64,000 nucleotides of DNA from Methylopila sp. 73B (GCF_000526315.1 NZ_JAFV01000001.1:1178001-1242000), one strand, 5' to 3'. Counted from the stretch's first letter, positions 37,241 to 47,389 are shown. Made by a program: numbers and translations. Notes: a model not told the origin generated them from the sequence alone.

Positions 37241-39907
37241 ATGAACAATGTCGTCATCGTCGAATCGCCTGCGAAGGCGAAGACGATCAATAAATATCTT
37301 GGTCCCGACTATGAGGTTCTCGCCTCGTACGGCCATGTGCGCGATCTCCCCGCGAAGGACGGCTCCGTCGACCCGGACGCCGATTTCCACATGCTGTGGG
37401 AGGTGGACGGAAAGTCCGCCCAGCGGCTGAACGAGATCGCGCGCGCCGTCAAAGGGGCGGACAAGCTGATCCTCGCCACCGACCCCGATCGCGAGGGCGA
37501 GGCGATCTCGTGGCACGTGCTCGAGGTCCTGCGCGCCAAGAAAGTCATCAAGGACCAGCCGGTCGAGCGTGTGGTGTTCAACGCGATCACCAAGCAGGCG
37601 ATCCTCGACGCGATGAAGAAGCCGCGCGAGATCGACGTGGGGCTGGTCGACGCCTATCTCGCCCGCCGGGCGCTCGACTATCTGGTCGGCTTCAACCTGT
37701 CGCCGGTGCTGTGGCGCAAGCTTCCGGGCGCCCGCTCTGCCGGCCGCGTCCAGTCGGTGGCGCTGCGCCTCGTCTGCGACCGCGAGATCGAGATCGAGCG
37801 CTTCCTCCCGCGCGAATACTGGTCGCTGATCGCCCAGCTCTCGACGCCGAAGGGCGAGACCTTCGAGGCGCGAATCTCGGCCGCCGACGGCAAGAAGATC
37901 GGGCGTCTCGACATCGCCGACGGCGCCACCGCCGCCGCACTGAAGAGCGCGATCGAGGCGTCCGACCTGAAGGTGTCGAACGTCGAAGCGAAACCTGGCC
38001 GCCGCAACCCGGCGCCGCCCTTCACCACGTCCACGCTTCAGCAGGAGGCCAGCCGCAAGCTCGGGCTGGCGCCGAACCGGACGATGCAGATCGCCCAGCG
38101 GCTGTACGAGGGCGTCGACATCGGCGGCGAGACCACCGGTCTCATCACCTACATGCGGACCGACGGCGTCGACATGGACCCGAGCGCCGTCACGGCCGTG
38201 CGCGCGCTGATCGGCTCGGACTACGGCGCCCGCTACGTGCCCGGCAGCCCCCGCAAGTACACGGTCAAGGCCAAGAACGCGCAGGAGGCCCACGAGGCCA
38301 TCCGCCCGACCGACCCGCAGCGGACGCCGCGCGAGATGGCGCGCCGCCTCGACGACGACCAAGCCAAGCTCTACGAGCTGATCTGGAAGCGCACCGTCGC
38401 GAGCCAGATGGAGTCGGCTGAGGTCGAACGGACCACCGTCGACATCCTGGCGACCGGCTCGGGACGGCCGATCGAGCTCCGCGCCACCGGCACGGTCGTG
38501 ACCTTCGACGGCTTCCTGGCCGCCTATCAGGAAGGCCGTGACGACGAAGAGGACGAGGAGGCCCGCCGCCTGCCGGCGATGGCCGCGAACGACCCGCTGA
38601 ACCGCGTGGGCCCTGTCGCCTCGACCCAGCATTTCACCGAGCCGCCGCCCCGCTACACCGAAGCCGCGCTCGTCAAGCGCATGGAGGAGCTCGGCATCGG
38701 CCGCCCCTCCACCTACGCCGCCACGCTCGGCGTGTTGCGCGACCGCGAATACGTGAAGCTCGACAAGAAGCGGCTGGTGCCGGACGACAAGGGTCGACTG
38801 GTCACGGCTTTCCTCGAAAGCTTCTTCGACCGCTACGTGGAGTATGACTTCACGGCGGACCTCGAGGGCCAGCTCGACAAGATCTCGAACCACGAACTCG
38901 ACTGGAAGGAGGTGCTGCGCGCCTTCTGGAAGGAGTTCACGGGCGCGATCGACGCGACCAAGGAGCTGCGCGTCACGCAGGTCCTCGACGCCCTGAACGA
39001 GATCCTCGGACCGTACATCTTTCCGACGAAGGCCGACGGCTCCGATCCGCGCGTCTGCCCGACCTGCGGGACCGGCAAGCTGTCGCTGAAGCTCGGCAAG
39101 TTCGGCTCCTTCGTGGGCTGCTCGAACTACCCCGAGTGCAAGTTCACCCGCCCGCTCGGCGGCGAGCTTGGCGGCGAGGACGGCTCGGCGGCCGGCCCCG
39201 ACGGCGTGAAGGTGCTGGGCAAGGATCCCGAGACCGGTCTCGACGTGACTCTGCGCGCGGGGCGCTTCGGCCCCTACGTTCAGCTCGGCGAGGGTGTGGA
39301 AAAAGAGAAGCCGAAGCGCTCCTCCCTGCCCAAGGGCTGGTCGGCGGCGGAGCTCGATCTCGACGGCGCGCTGAAGCTTTTGTCGCTGCCGCGGCTCGTC
39401 GGCCTGCATCCGGAAAGCGGCAAGCCGATCGAGGCCAACATCGGGCGGTACGGGCCGTACGTCAGCCATGACGGCTCCTACGCCAACCTCGATTCGCCGG
39501 AGGAGGTGTTCACCGTGGGCCTCAACCGGGCCGTCGCGGTGATCGCCGAGAAGAAGGAAAAGCGCGGAGCCGGCCGCGGCGGCGCGGTCGCGGGCCGCAC
39601 CGTCGGCGACCACCCCGACGGGGGCGCCATCACGGTCCACGCCGGGCGCTACGGTCCCTACGCCAAGCACGGCAAGGTCAACGCGACCCTGCCCAAGGGC
39701 GTCGAGGCCGACGCGCTGACGCTTGAAGAGGCGATCAAGATCGTCGACGCCCGCGCGGCGATGGGCGGCTCCAAGAAGCCGGCCCGCAAGGCACCCGCGA
39801 AGAAGCCCGCCGCCAAAGCGGCGTCCGCCAAGGCGGCTCCGAAGACGGCGGCGAAGAAGCCGGTCGCCAAGAAAGCGGCCAAGCCGGCGAGCAAAGCCGC
39901 GGAGTGA
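37241..39907 (+). CDS. topA: DNA topoisomerase I
   Basis: Relaxes negative supercoils. 888 residues: Toprim domain (NNVVIVESPAKAKTINKYLG, ILATDPDREGEAISWH), active Tyr at residue 304 in LITYMRTDGVDM, central gate domains (RPTDPQRTPREMARRLDDDQ), one zinc ribbon at about 606-633 (CPTCGTGKLSLKLGKFGSF then CSNYPECKF), several topoisomerase C-terminal repeats (GRFGPYVQLGEG, GRYGPYVSHDGS, GRYGPYAKHGKV), and a Lys/Ala/Pro histone H1-like tail of about 45 residues. Confidence 0.97.
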   Translation: MNNVVIVESPAKAKTINKYLGPDYEVLASYGHVRDLPAKDGSVDPDADFHMLWEVDGKSAQRLNEIARAVKGADKLILATDPDREGEAISWHVLEVLRAKKVIKDQPVERVVFNAITKQAILDAMKKPREIDVGLVDAYLARRALDYLVGFNLSPVLWRKLPGARSAGRVQSVALRLVCDREIEIERFLPREYWSLIAQLSTPKGETFEARISAADGKKIGRLDIADGATAAALKSAIEASDLKVSNVEAKPGRRNPAPPFTTSTLQQEASRKLGLAPNRTMQIAQRLYEGVDIGGETTGLITYMRTDGVDMDPSAVTAVRALIGSDYGARYVPGSPRKYTVKAKNAQEAHEAIRPTDPQRTPREMARRLDDDQAKLYELIWKRTVASQMESAEVERTTVDILATGSGRPIELRATGTVVTFDGFLAAYQEGRDDEEDEEARRLPAMAANDPLNRVGPVASTQHFTEPPPRYTEAALVKRMEELGIGRPSTYAATLGVLRDREYVKLDKKRLVPDDKGRLVTAFLESFFDRYVEYDFTADLEGQLDKISNHELDWKEVLRAFWKEFTGAIDATKELRVTQVLDALNEILGPYIFPTKADGSDPRVCPTCGTGKLSLKLGKFGSFVGCSNYPECKFTRPLGGELGGEDGSAAGPDGVKVLGKDPETGLDVTLRAGRFGPYVQLGEGVEKEKPKRSSLPKGWSAAELDLDGALKLLSLPRLVGLHPESGKPIEANIGRYGPYVSHDGSYANLDSPEEVFTVGLNRAVAVIAEKKEKRGAGRGGAVAGRTVGDHPDGGAITVHAGRYGPYAKHGKVNATLPKGVEADALTLEEAIKIVDARAAMGGSKKPARKAPAKKPAAKAASAKAAPKTAAKKPVAKKAAKPASKAAE

Positions 39908-39933
39908 CCGCGGCGTCAAAGGGCGGAAGACCC

Positions 39934-40311
39934 ATGGCGACGACAGCGACCCGACTGACGACCCTCGCGCTGGCGGCGGCCCTCGCCGCCGGGCTGGCGC
40001 AGACCGCGGCGGCCCAGGCCTATGTGGTTTGGGGCATCGGAGCGAAGACCTGCGGCGCCTGGACCGACGCCCAGCGCACGGACGAAGCCAAGGCCCAGGC
40101 CTACCAGTCGTGGGTCCACGCCTTCCTCACCGGCGCCGCCTTCGGCCGCAACGGCCTCGCGCTGAAGCCGGACGCCGACATCAATCCGGAGGCGCTGACC
40201 AAATGGGTCGACGCCTGGTGCGAGGCGAACCCGCGGATGACGGTCGAGCGCGCGGCCGTGGCCCTGCTCGACCACGTGGCGGCCGCCGGGGTCCAATCCG
40301 GCGGCAAGTGA
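39934..40311 (+). CDS. Small secreted protein of unknown function
   Basis: 125 residues. Signal peptide TRLTTLALAAALAAGLAQTA with cleavage after AAA, then a small helical domain with two cysteines likely forming a disulfide: GAKTCGAWTDAQRTDE and KWVDAWCEANPRMTVERAAV. GGCGGAAGA precedes the ATG at 39934. Conserved type in alphaproteobacteria without assigned role. Confidence 0.75.
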   Translation: MATTATRLTTLALAAALAAGLAQTAAAQAYVVWGIGAKTCGAWTDAQRTDEAKAQAYQSWVHAFLTGAAFGRNGLALKPDADINPEALTKWVDAWCEANPRMTVERAAVALLDHVAAAGVQSGGK

Positions 40312-40333
40312 CGGGCGACCGCAATCGTCGATC

Positions 40334-40369
40334 GCGGGTTAACCCGGGATTGATCCCGAGTTAACCCGC
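40334..40369. terminator. Long near-perfect palindrome at the 3' end of two convergent genes
   Basis: GCGGGTTAAC-c-CGGGAT pairs with ATCCCG-a-GTTAACCCGC: 16 base pairs with one mismatch and a 2-base centre. The GST stop codon (40361-40363) lies inside the right arm. No T run on the plus side; may act as a bidirectional end signal or a protein site. Confidence 0.5.
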
Positions 40370-41041
40370 CGTCGCCCCCAGCGTCGCGCCGTAGCGCTCT
40401 TCGAGACGCCCGAACCAGGGTCCGATGCGGTCCTCCCCGGTGAGGTAGTCGACCGCGCCGACGACCCGCGCCCACTGGAACAGCCCGGCGATTAGGAAGT
40501 CCGCGAACAGAGGCGCGTCGCCGCCGATAAAGGGCTGGCTGCGCAGGAGAATCCGGAGCGGCGTCATCGCCTCGCGCGCCGCCGCGACCGTCGTTTCGGG
40601 CTGGGCCGAGACCTCCTCCAGCGGCGCTTTGAACATGCGCTCCCGCGACGACCGGAAGTAGATCTGCGTCTCCGCGTCCAGCCCGTCGTGGATCGCCAGC
40701 GCCATCGGCCGCGACATCTTGCCGAGGAGGTAAGCCCCCTGCGCCGCCGCCGCCCGGGTCAGCGCGACGCCGCCCTCGCCGGCAAAAAGCGTAGGCGAAT
40801 CAACGCGTGTGCGCTCGAGATGCAGAGCCAGCTCGAACGAATCGCCGATGGTCACGCCGTCGATCTCGACGATCGGGACCGTCTTGAAGCCGCCGCCCGC
40901 GACCTTGCCGATGTCGACGAACCTGGTCGCCGTGGTCTCGAACGGCACGCCCTTGTGGGCGAGCGCCAGCTTCGCCGCCCAGCAGTAGGGGCTCAGGCGG
41001 CGGCCGTCGGCGAGCGTCAGATCGTAGAGATGGGCGGTCAC
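40361..41041 (-). CDS. Glutathione S-transferase family protein (beta-etherase-like)
   Basis: 226 residues. Thioredoxin-like N-terminal domain HLYDLTLADGRRLSPYCWAA, KLALAHKGVPFETTATRFVD, and VPIVEIDGVTIGDSFELALH, resembling LigE-type beta-etherases and related GSTs. The helical C-terminal domain contains PFIGGDAPLFADFLIAGLFQ. GTG start at 41041. Substrate unknown. Single gene. Confidence 0.85.
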   Translation of the reverse strand: MTAHLYDLTLADGRRLSPYCWAAKLALAHKGVPFETTATRFVDIGKVAGGGFKTVPIVEIDGVTIGDSFELALHLERTRVDSPTLFAGEGGVALTRAAAAQGAYLLGKMSRPMALAIHDGLDAETQIYFRSSRERMFKAPLEEVSAQPETTVAAAREAMTPLRILLRSQPFIGGDAPLFADFLIAGLFQWARVVGAVDYLTGEDRIGPWFGRLEERYGATLGATAG

Positions 41042-41170
41042 GGGCGTTCGCTCCTGAGCAGCTTCTTGGTTGCGCGAATTCTGGCATGCCAGACGCCGCG
41101 AAGGCGAGCCGCCGCGTGCCGGAAACGCCCGTCTTTCCAGGGGCGGCTCATCTGCAGATGGGAAAAACGC

Positions 41171-41968
41171 CTACGGCGTCTCGATCCGCATGCCGTCGAA
41201 GGCGACGTCCACATGGGCGGGAACGCGGCGTTTCAGCGTCGCGTAGTCCAGGTCGGTGTGGAGGTTGGTGAGGACCGCGCGCTTCGGCTTCAGCCGCTCG
41301 ATCCAGGCCAGCGCCTCCTCCAGCGAGAAATGGCTGGGATGGGGCGTGTCGCGCAGCGCATCGACGATCCAGACGTCGAGCCCCTCCAGCAGCGGCACGG
41401 AGGCCAGCGGAATGTCGTTGACGTCGGGGGTGTAAGCGAGGTCCCCGAAACGGAAGCCGAGCGCCGCTTCGGAGCCGTGCTGGAGCTCGATCGGCAGCGC
41501 CTTGATCGCGCCTCCCCGGCCATCGATCGCGACCACCTTGCCGGCCAGCAGCCGGTGCTCGTTCAGGATCGGCGGATAGTCCGAGCCCGGCGGCGTCTCG
41601 AAAACATAGGCGAAGCGCCGCCGGAGGAAATCTCCGGTCCGGGCGTCCGCCCACACGTCGACCCGCGATCTCGTGTGGATCGCGATCGGTCTGAGGTCGT
41701 CGATGCCGTGGGTGTGGTCGGCGTGCTCGTGGGTGTAGAGCACGGCGTCGAGCTGCTGGACGCCCGCGTCGATCAGCTGCTCCCGCAGGTCGGCCCCGGT
41801 ATCGACCAGCACCTGGGTCGCCCCGGCGGGACCCTCGCGCTCGACCAGAATGGAGCACCGGCGGCGGCGGTTGCGAGGCTCGGTGGGATCGCAGCGACCC
41901 CAGCCGCTCGCGACGCGCGGGACGCCGCCCGAGGACCCGCATCCGAGAATGGTGACCCGAAGGCTCAC
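41171..41968 (-). CDS. MBL-fold phosphodiesterase (PhnP/RNase Z-like)
   Basis: 265 residues. Metallo-beta-lactamase fold with VTILGCGSSGGVPRVASGWG and CDPTEPRNRRRRCSILVE, and zinc motif AVLYTHEHADHTHGIDDLRP. Similar to PhnP cyclic phosphate phosphodiesterases, but no phn genes are nearby. GTG start overlaps the tatD stop (GTGA). Last gene of the holB-metG-tatD operon, a common arrangement in this order. Confidence 0.88.
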   Translation of the reverse strand: MSLRVTILGCGSSGGVPRVASGWGRCDPTEPRNRRRRCSILVEREGPAGATQVLVDTGADLREQLIDAGVQQLDAVLYTHEHADHTHGIDDLRPIAIHTRSRVDVWADARTGDFLRRRFAYVFETPPGSDYPPILNEHRLLAGKVVAIDGRGGAIKALPIELQHGSEAALGFRFGDLAYTPDVNDIPLASVPLLEGLDVWIVDALRDTPHPSHFSLEEALAWIERLKPKRAVLTNLHTDLDYATLKRRVPAHVDVAFDGMRIETP

Positions 41969-42783
41969 GCCGCGTCCGCGCCTTGAAGCGTCACGAGAGC
42001 AGACCTTGGCGTCTTGTTGAAGAGCCGGAAGAAATTGTCCGTCGTGACGCGGCGAACCTCATCCTCGCTCCAGCCCCGCACCCTGGCGAGCACCGACGCC
42101 GTCTTCGCGGTGTATCCCGGCTCGTTGCGCTTGCCGCGGAAGGGCTCAGGCGCGAGGTAGGGCGCGTCGGTCTCGACCAGCAGCCTATCGGCCGGAACCT
42201 CGGCCGCGATGGCCCGCAGCTCCTCGGAGCGCTTGAAGGTGAGAATGCCGGAGAACGACACGTAGAGGCCGAGCGCGACGCCGCGGCGGGCGAGCTCGGC
42301 GCCGGACGAAAAGCAGTGCAGCACCGCCGGGAACGCGCCCTTTGCGGTCTCCTCTTCGAGGATCGCGATCATCGCGTCGTCGGCGGACCGCGCGTGGATG
42401 ACAAGCGGAAGCTGCGCGATGCGGGCCGCGGCGATGTGGGCGCGGAACCCCTGCTCCTGAGCCTCCGGCGGGCTCGAATCATAATGGAAGTCGAGCCCGG
42501 CCTCGCCGAATCCGACGATCTTCGGGTGCTCCGCGAGCCGCACCAGCTCTTCGGCCGTGACGTCCAGCTCCTCGTGGGCGTTCTGCGGATGGGTGCCCAC
42601 GGTGCCGTAGACCGAGGGGTAGGCGCCCACCAGCTCGAGGATGCGGTCGAACCGGCGCACCCGGGTCGAGATCGTCACCATCAGTCCGACGCCGGCTTCA
42701 TGCGCGCGTCGGACGACGGCGTCGCGCTCCGGCGCGAACTGGTCGAAGTCGAGGTGGCAGTGGCTGTCGACAAGGGCGGTCAC
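41965..42783 (-). CDS. TatD family hydrolase
   Basis: Metal-dependent 3'-5' DNase/DNase-like amidohydrolase, 272 residues. Ligands: [68 protein letters not shown] and [23 protein letters not shown] start at 42783 overlaps the metG stop. Confidence 0.93.
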   Translation of the reverse strand: MTALVDSHCHLDFDQFAPERDAVVRRAHEAGVGLMVTISTRVRRFDRILELVGAYPSVYGTVGTHPQNAHEELDVTAEELVRLAEHPKIVGFGEAGLDFHYDSSPPEAQEQGFRAHIAAARIAQLPLVIHARSADDAMIAILEEETAKGAFPAVLHCFSSGAELARRGVALGLYVSFSGILTFKRSEELRAIAAEVPADRLLVETDAPYLAPEPFRGKRNEPGYTAKTASVLARVRGWSEDEVRRVTTDNFFRLFNKTPRSALVTLQGADAA

Positions 42784-44336
42784 GCGGCCGCCTCCGGCTC
42801 CACGTAGCGCGGGAACACCGGCTGCGGCGCGGGGAAGAGGGCGCCCGGCGCCAGACGGCCGGCCGCGCCGAGCGCGTCGAAGCTTCGCGCGTCGTCGCCC
42901 ACGCCGAGCAGGTCGAGCAGCTTGGCGGCCGCGGCCGGCGTGAACGGCTGAACGAGGATCGCAACGTTCCGGACCGCTTCCGCCGTCACGTAGAGCACGG
43001 TCGCCATGCGCTCCGGATCGGTCTTCCTCAGCGCCCACGGCTCCGCATTGGCGAAGTAGCGGTTGGTCTCCGCCACCACCTGCCAGATGGCCGCAAGCGC
43101 CTGATGCAGCGCGAGCTCGTCAAAGGCCGCGCGCACCGTCGCGGCGAGACCGTCGACGGCCGCGAGGATCGCCTCGTCGGCGGCCGCGAAGGCGGCGGGC
43201 GCCGGCGCCCTGCCCTCGCAGTTCTTGCCGATCATGGACAGCGAGCGTTGCGCCAGATTGCCGAGGTCGTTGGCGAGATCGGCGTTGATGCGGCCGACGA
43301 TCGCCTCGTGGCTGTAAGAGCCGTCCTGGCCGAACGGCGCCTCCCGCAACAGGAAGTACCGGACCGCGTCGACGCCGTAGCCCTCGGCGAGCGCAAAGGG
43401 GTCGACGACGTTGCCGACGGACTTCGACATCTTCTCCCCCCGATTGTAGAGGAAGCCGTGCGCGAACACCCGCTTCGGCAGGGGCAATCCCGCCGACATC
43501 AGGAACGCGGGCCAGAACACGGTGTGGAAGCGGATGATGTCCTTGCCGATGACATGCAGGTCCGCCGGCCACCACTTCGCCGCGGCCTCGTCGTCTGCGG
43601 GAAAACCCGCGCCGGTGAGGTAGTTCGTCAGCGCGTCCACCCACACGTACATCACGTGCTTCGGGTCGTTCGGCACCGGCACGCCCCAGTCGAAGGTGGT
43701 CCGGCTGATGGAGAGGTCGGACAGGCCCCGCTTCACGAACGCCAGCACCTCGTTGCGCCGCGCGTCCGGCCCGATGAAGCCGGGCTGGTCCTCGTAGAGT
43801 TTCAGCAGCCGGTCCTGATAGGCCGAGAGCTTGAAGAAGTAGCTTTCCTCGACCACCCACTCGACTGGCGCGCCGGTGGGCGCCTTGCGCGTCCCGTCGG
43901 GGGCGAGCGTCGTCTCGGCCTCGTCGAAATAGGCTTCGTCGCGGACCGAGTACCAGCCCTCGTACTTGCCGAGATAGACGTCGCCGGCGGCCTGCATGCG
44001 CCGCCACAGCTCCTGGCTCGCGGCGTAATGGTCCGTGTCGGTGGTGCGGATGAAGCGGTCGAACGAGACTCCGTAGAGCTCGTCCATCGCCTTGAAGCGC
44101 GCCGCGTTTTTGGTCGCCCAGTCGAACGGCGTCACGCCCTCGCGCGCGGCGGTCTGGGCCATCTTCAGGCCGTGCTCGTCGGTGCCGGTGAGAAAGCGGA
44201 CGTCGCGACCGTCGAGCCGGTGGAACCGCGCGATGGCGTCGGTCGCGATCGCCTCGTAGACATGGCCGATGTGCGGCACGCCGTTGGGATAGGCGATCGC
44301 GGTCGTGACGTAGTAGGGGCTCTTGGACGTCGCCAT
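42780..44336 (-). CDS. metG: Methionyl-tRNA synthetase
   Basis: 518 residues, the short form without a C-terminal dimerisation domain. HIGH motif in [25 protein letters not shown] in [20 protein letters not shown]; no CxxC zinc knuckle pair is visible in the connective peptide. Ends with [11 protein letters not shown]. 30 bases after holB. Confidence 0.97.
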   Translation of the reverse strand: MATSKSPYYVTTAIAYPNGVPHIGHVYEAIATDAIARFHRLDGRDVRFLTGTDEHGLKMAQTAAREGVTPFDWATKNAARFKAMDELYGVSFDRFIRTTDTDHYAASQELWRRMQAAGDVYLGKYEGWYSVRDEAYFDEAETTLAPDGTRKAPTGAPVEWVVEESYFFKLSAYQDRLLKLYEDQPGFIGPDARRNEVLAFVKRGLSDLSISRTTFDWGVPVPNDPKHVMYVWVDALTNYLTGAGFPADDEAAAKWWPADLHVIGKDIIRFHTVFWPAFLMSAGLPLPKRVFAHGFLYNRGEKMSKSVGNVVDPFALAEGYGVDAVRYFLLREAPFGQDGSYSHEAIVGRINADLANDLGNLAQRSLSMIGKNCEGRAPAPAAFAAADEAILAAVDGLAATVRAAFDELALHQALAAIWQVVAETNRYFANAEPWALRKTDPERMATVLYVTAEAVRNVAILVQPFTPAAAAKLLDLLGVGDDARSFDALGAAGRLAPGALFPAPQPVFPRYVEPEAAA

Positions 44337-44366
44337 CGCTCGTCAGATGTCTTGCGCCGGCCGCCG

Positions 44367-45425
44367 TCAGCGGCGCGCGAGGCCGGCGAGTTGGGCGAGC
44401 GTCTCCAGAACGAAGGGCCGGCGGTCGAGATTGAAGGTCTCGGTGTCCCGCGCGGCGCGGGCGGTTTTTTCCCACACCTCCGCAAACCGCGCAAGGCGCG
44501 CCTCCCCCGCCGCGGCGCCCGCGCGCACACGGGCGTGAAGCCAGTCTCCCACCAGCGACACGAACAGGCCGAACCTCTGCTCGGCGCCTCGTTTGGCGAG
44601 GTCCTCGGCGAGCGCGTGGCTCGCCTTGACGTCGACGTCGGGGAGACGGTCGAGCAGGCCGGAGACCACGCGGTGCAGGGACGCGCCGTCGCTCGCGAGC
44701 AGCGACAGGGCGTGGGCGACGCTGCCTTCGCTGAGCGCCGCGGCCGTGTCGAGCGCCTCGTCGTCGTGCTCTTCGGCGATCTCGGACAAGCCGCCGAGCA
44801 CGGCGCGCACCTCGGAGGAGGCGAGCGGCGCCAGGGCCAGGGCGCGGCAGCGCGAGCGCACCGGCGCGGGCAAGCCGCGGGGCGCGGCGGAGAGCAGGAC
44901 GAAGATCGCTCGCGGCGGCGGCTCCTCCAACACCTTGAGCAAGGCGTTCGCCGCGGCGCCGTTCATGTCGTCGGCGGTGTCCACGATTGCGACGCGCCAG
45001 CCGCCCTCGCCCGCCGTGGACCCGAAGAAGCCGGTGGCGCGCCGTACGTCGTCGACCCGGATGTCGCCGTAGAACGCCTTGCGGTCCGCGTTCCACCCAC
45101 GGCGCAGCACCAGTAGATCGGGATGCGACAGCCGGGCGACGCGCCGCGCCGCGGGATGGTCCATCGGCACGGCGAGCGAGGCGGCGCCCGCAGACTCGGC
45201 CGGATCGGGATGCGCCAGCACGAAACGCGCGAGACGATAAGCGAGCGTCGCCTTGCCGATGCCCTCAGGTCCCGAGACCAGCCAGGCGTGGTGCATGCGG
45301 TTCGAGCCGTAGGCCGCCGCAAGCTCGTCTTCGGCGGCCCGATGGCCGACGAGCCCTTCGGTCTCACGCGGGTGCGGGCAGCCCTCGCGACGGTCGGATT
45401 CAGGAACGCCGTCGGCGTCGCTCAT
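44367..45425 (-). CDS. holB: DNA polymerase III subunit delta'
   Basis: Clamp-loader subunit, 352 residues. P-loop-like SGPEGIGKATLAYRLARFVL (note GKA), VDTADDMNGAAANALLKVLE, and EEPPPRAIFVLLSAAPRGLP then RSRCRALALAPL. ATG at 45425 overlaps the tmk stop in ATGA; an in-frame ATG lies farther upstream within tmk but has no support. Confidence 0.93.
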   Translation of the reverse strand: MSDADGVPESDRREGCPHPRETEGLVGHRAAEDELAAAYGSNRMHHAWLVSGPEGIGKATLAYRLARFVLAHPDPAESAGAASLAVPMDHPAARRVARLSHPDLLVLRRGWNADRKAFYGDIRVDDVRRATGFFGSTAGEGGWRVAIVDTADDMNGAAANALLKVLEEPPPRAIFVLLSAAPRGLPAPVRSRCRALALAPLASSEVRAVLGGLSEIAEEHDDEALDTAAALSEGSVAHALSLLASDGASLHRVVSGLLDRLPDVDVKASHALAEDLAKRGAEQRFGLFVSLVGDWLHARVRAGAAAGEARLARFAEVWEKTARAARDTETFNLDRRPFVLETLAQLAGLARR

Positions 45426-46072
45426 TGGACGGCTCCCGTCATGAGCAGCCGGCGTTCGACCGCTTCCCACACCCGCCGCTCAACCGCGTCGGCGTCTCCG
45501 CCCGCGTCGATCAGGAGGCAGCGCTCCGGCTCGACGCGCGCGATCTCCACGAAGGCGCGGCGCAGTCGCTCGTGGAACGAGCCGTCCTCCGCCTCGAACC
45601 GGTCGGGCGTGGCGAGCGCGCCCGCCCGAAGCTTCGCGCGCTCAAGGCCGATCGCGGCCGGCGCGTCGAGGATCAGGGTCAGGTCCGGCCTGGTCTGGCC
45701 CGCAGCGACCGCCTCGAAGGCCCGGATCAGCTCCGGCTCGACCCCGCCGAGCACGCCCTGATAGGCGCGGGTCGAATCGATGAAACGATCGCACAGCGCC
45801 CAGACGCCGCGGTCGAGCGCTGGCCGGATCGTGCGCTCCACGTGGTCGGCCCGCGCCGCGGCGACCAGCACCGTCTCCGCCAGCGGACCGAACCGTTTGG
45901 CCCCGCCCGAGAGCAACACGTCCCTGAGCGCCTCCGCGCGCGGCGACCCGCCGGGCTCGCGCGTGACGATCACGTCGACGCCCCGCCGCTCGAGAGCCGC
46001 CGCCAGACGCTTGAGCTGGGTCGACTTTCCGACCCCCTCGCCGCCTTCGAACGTGATGAAGCGTCCGCGCAT
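45422..46072 (-). CDS. tmk: Thymidylate kinase
   Basis: 216 residues. P-loop FITFEGGEGVGKSTQLKRLA, REPGGSPRAEALRDVLLSGG, and CDRFIDSTRAYQG (catalytic DR). Starts directly after the carboxypeptidase-like gene with no gap. Confidence 0.95.
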   Translation of the reverse strand: MRGRFITFEGGEGVGKSTQLKRLAAALERRGVDVIVTREPGGSPRAEALRDVLLSGGAKRFGPLAETVLVAAARADHVERTIRPALDRGVWALCDRFIDSTRAYQGVLGGVEPELIRAFEAVAAGQTRPDLTLILDAPAAIGLERAKLRAGALATPDRFEAEDGSFHERLRRAFVEIARVEPERCLLIDAGGDADAVERRVWEAVERRLLMTGAVQ

Positions 46073-47287
46073 TCAGATCTTCGCGGCCACCTGGCCAAAG
46101 AGGTCGCCGACAAGTTCGAGAGCGCCGTCGACCGCCCGGCGTCCGAAATCGCCGACGGCGACGTCCTCGGCGGCGGTCAGGGCGGTTTCGACGGTCAGCG
46201 TCTCGCCCCGCCACACCCGGAGCGTGCCGACGCGCGTCCCCCGCGCGATCGGCGCCTGCAGCGGTCCGTCGTAGTTCACCCGCGCCACGATGCGGGCGTC
46301 GTCGCCCTTCGGCGTCAGCAGCGCGACCGGGCTCGAGGCCACCAGCGGCACGTAGCGGCGCTCTCCGCCGAAGACGCGCGCCTCGGCCACGGCCTGGTCG
46401 GCTGCGAAGATCTGGCGCTCCTCGAAAGCATTGAAGCCCCAGTCCAGCAGTTTCCGCGCCTCGTCCGACCGCGCCTTGGCAGTCTCCAGGCCCATCAGGA
46501 CGACGATCAGGCGGCGGCCGTCGCGGAACGCGGAGCCAACGAGGCTGAAGCCGCCGTCCTCGGTCCAGCCGGTCTTCAGCCCATCGGCGCCGGCGTAGTC
46601 CGCAAGCAGGGGGTTGCGGTTGCGCTGGGAGATCTTGTTCCAGGTGAATTCCGGCTCCCGGAACGTCGGGTAGCGGTCGGGATAGGATCGGACGAGATGC
46701 TCGGCGAGCTTCGCCACGTCGCGCGCCGTCATGCGCTGCTCCGGGTCGGGCTGGCCGGTCGCGTTGCGGAAGGTCGAGCGGGCGAGGCCGAGCTCCCGGG
46801 CGCGCGCGTTCATCAACGTGGCGAAGGCCGGCTCGGACCCGGCGAGACCGGCCGCGAGCGTGATCGCGGCGTCTCCGCCGGACTGCACGATGACTCCGCG
46901 CAGCAGATCGGCGACGGCGACATCGGAGTTGAGCTTGGCGAACATCGCTGACCCGCGCGAGGGCGCCCCGCCCCGTCGCCAGGCGTCCTCGGTGATCTTG
47001 AACGTCTGGTCCGGCTTCAGCCGCCCGTCGTGGAGCGCCTGAAACACCAGCTCGACGGTCATCAGCGTGGCCATGCTCGCAGGCGGCGACGGCAGGTCGG
47101 CCTGCTTGGCGTAGAGCACTGAGCCGGAGGTCACGTCGTAGAGGTAGGCGATGGGCGCCGCGGTCTTGAAATCCTTCGCGGCGGCGGACGCCGCCTGGGC
47201 CGCGCCGGCGGCGCAGACGACCAGCGCAAAGCCCGCGCAGACGCTTTTCAGCGGCGAGGCAAGCCGGGCCATGATCCTGATCAACAT
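46073..47287 (-). CDS. D-alanyl-D-alanine carboxypeptidase homologue with altered active site
   Basis: 404 residues. Peptidase S11/DacF fold with a signal peptide (VCAGFALVVCAAGAAQAASA) and a C-terminal PBP5-type beta domain (ARVNYDGPLQAPIARGTRVG). Of the three catalytic motifs, SxxK reads SMAT (Ser71, Thr74), SxN reads SGG (136-138) and only KTG (Lys238) is intact. The rest of the family sequence is well kept (WRRGGAPSRGSAMF, ARELGLARSTFRNATGQPDP). It is probably catalytically inactive or altered, yet is followed without a gap by tmk and lies beside rlpA. Confidence 0.9.
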   Translation of the reverse strand: MLIRIMARLASPLKSVCAGFALVVCAAGAAQAASAAAKDFKTAAPIAYLYDVTSGSVLYAKQADLPSPPASMATLMTVELVFQALHDGRLKPDQTFKITEDAWRRGGAPSRGSAMFAKLNSDVAVADLLRGVIVQSGGDAAITLAAGLAGSEPAFATLMNARARELGLARSTFRNATGQPDPEQRMTARDVAKLAEHLVRSYPDRYPTFREPEFTWNKISQRNRNPLLADYAGADGLKTGWTEDGGFSLVGSAFRDGRRLIVVLMGLETAKARSDEARKLLDWGFNAFEERQIFAADQAVAEARVFGGERRYVPLVASSPVALLTPKGDDARIVARVNYDGPLQAPIARGTRVGTLRVWRGETLTVETALTAAEDVAVGDFGRRAVDGALELVGDLFGQVAAKI

Positions 47288-47389
47288 CGTCACGCCCGTC
47301 GTTCGCGCCCGTCGAGCCTCACGATACGTCGGGGGCGTCGGGGGCACAATCGATCGGACCCCGCGCGACGTTCACGTCGCGCGACAGGG

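Noticed and set aside
37085-39919. A 944-codon open frame antisense to topA
   Set aside because: GC-driven shadow; Arg/Asp/Val-rich without domains, whereas topA is complete on the other strand.
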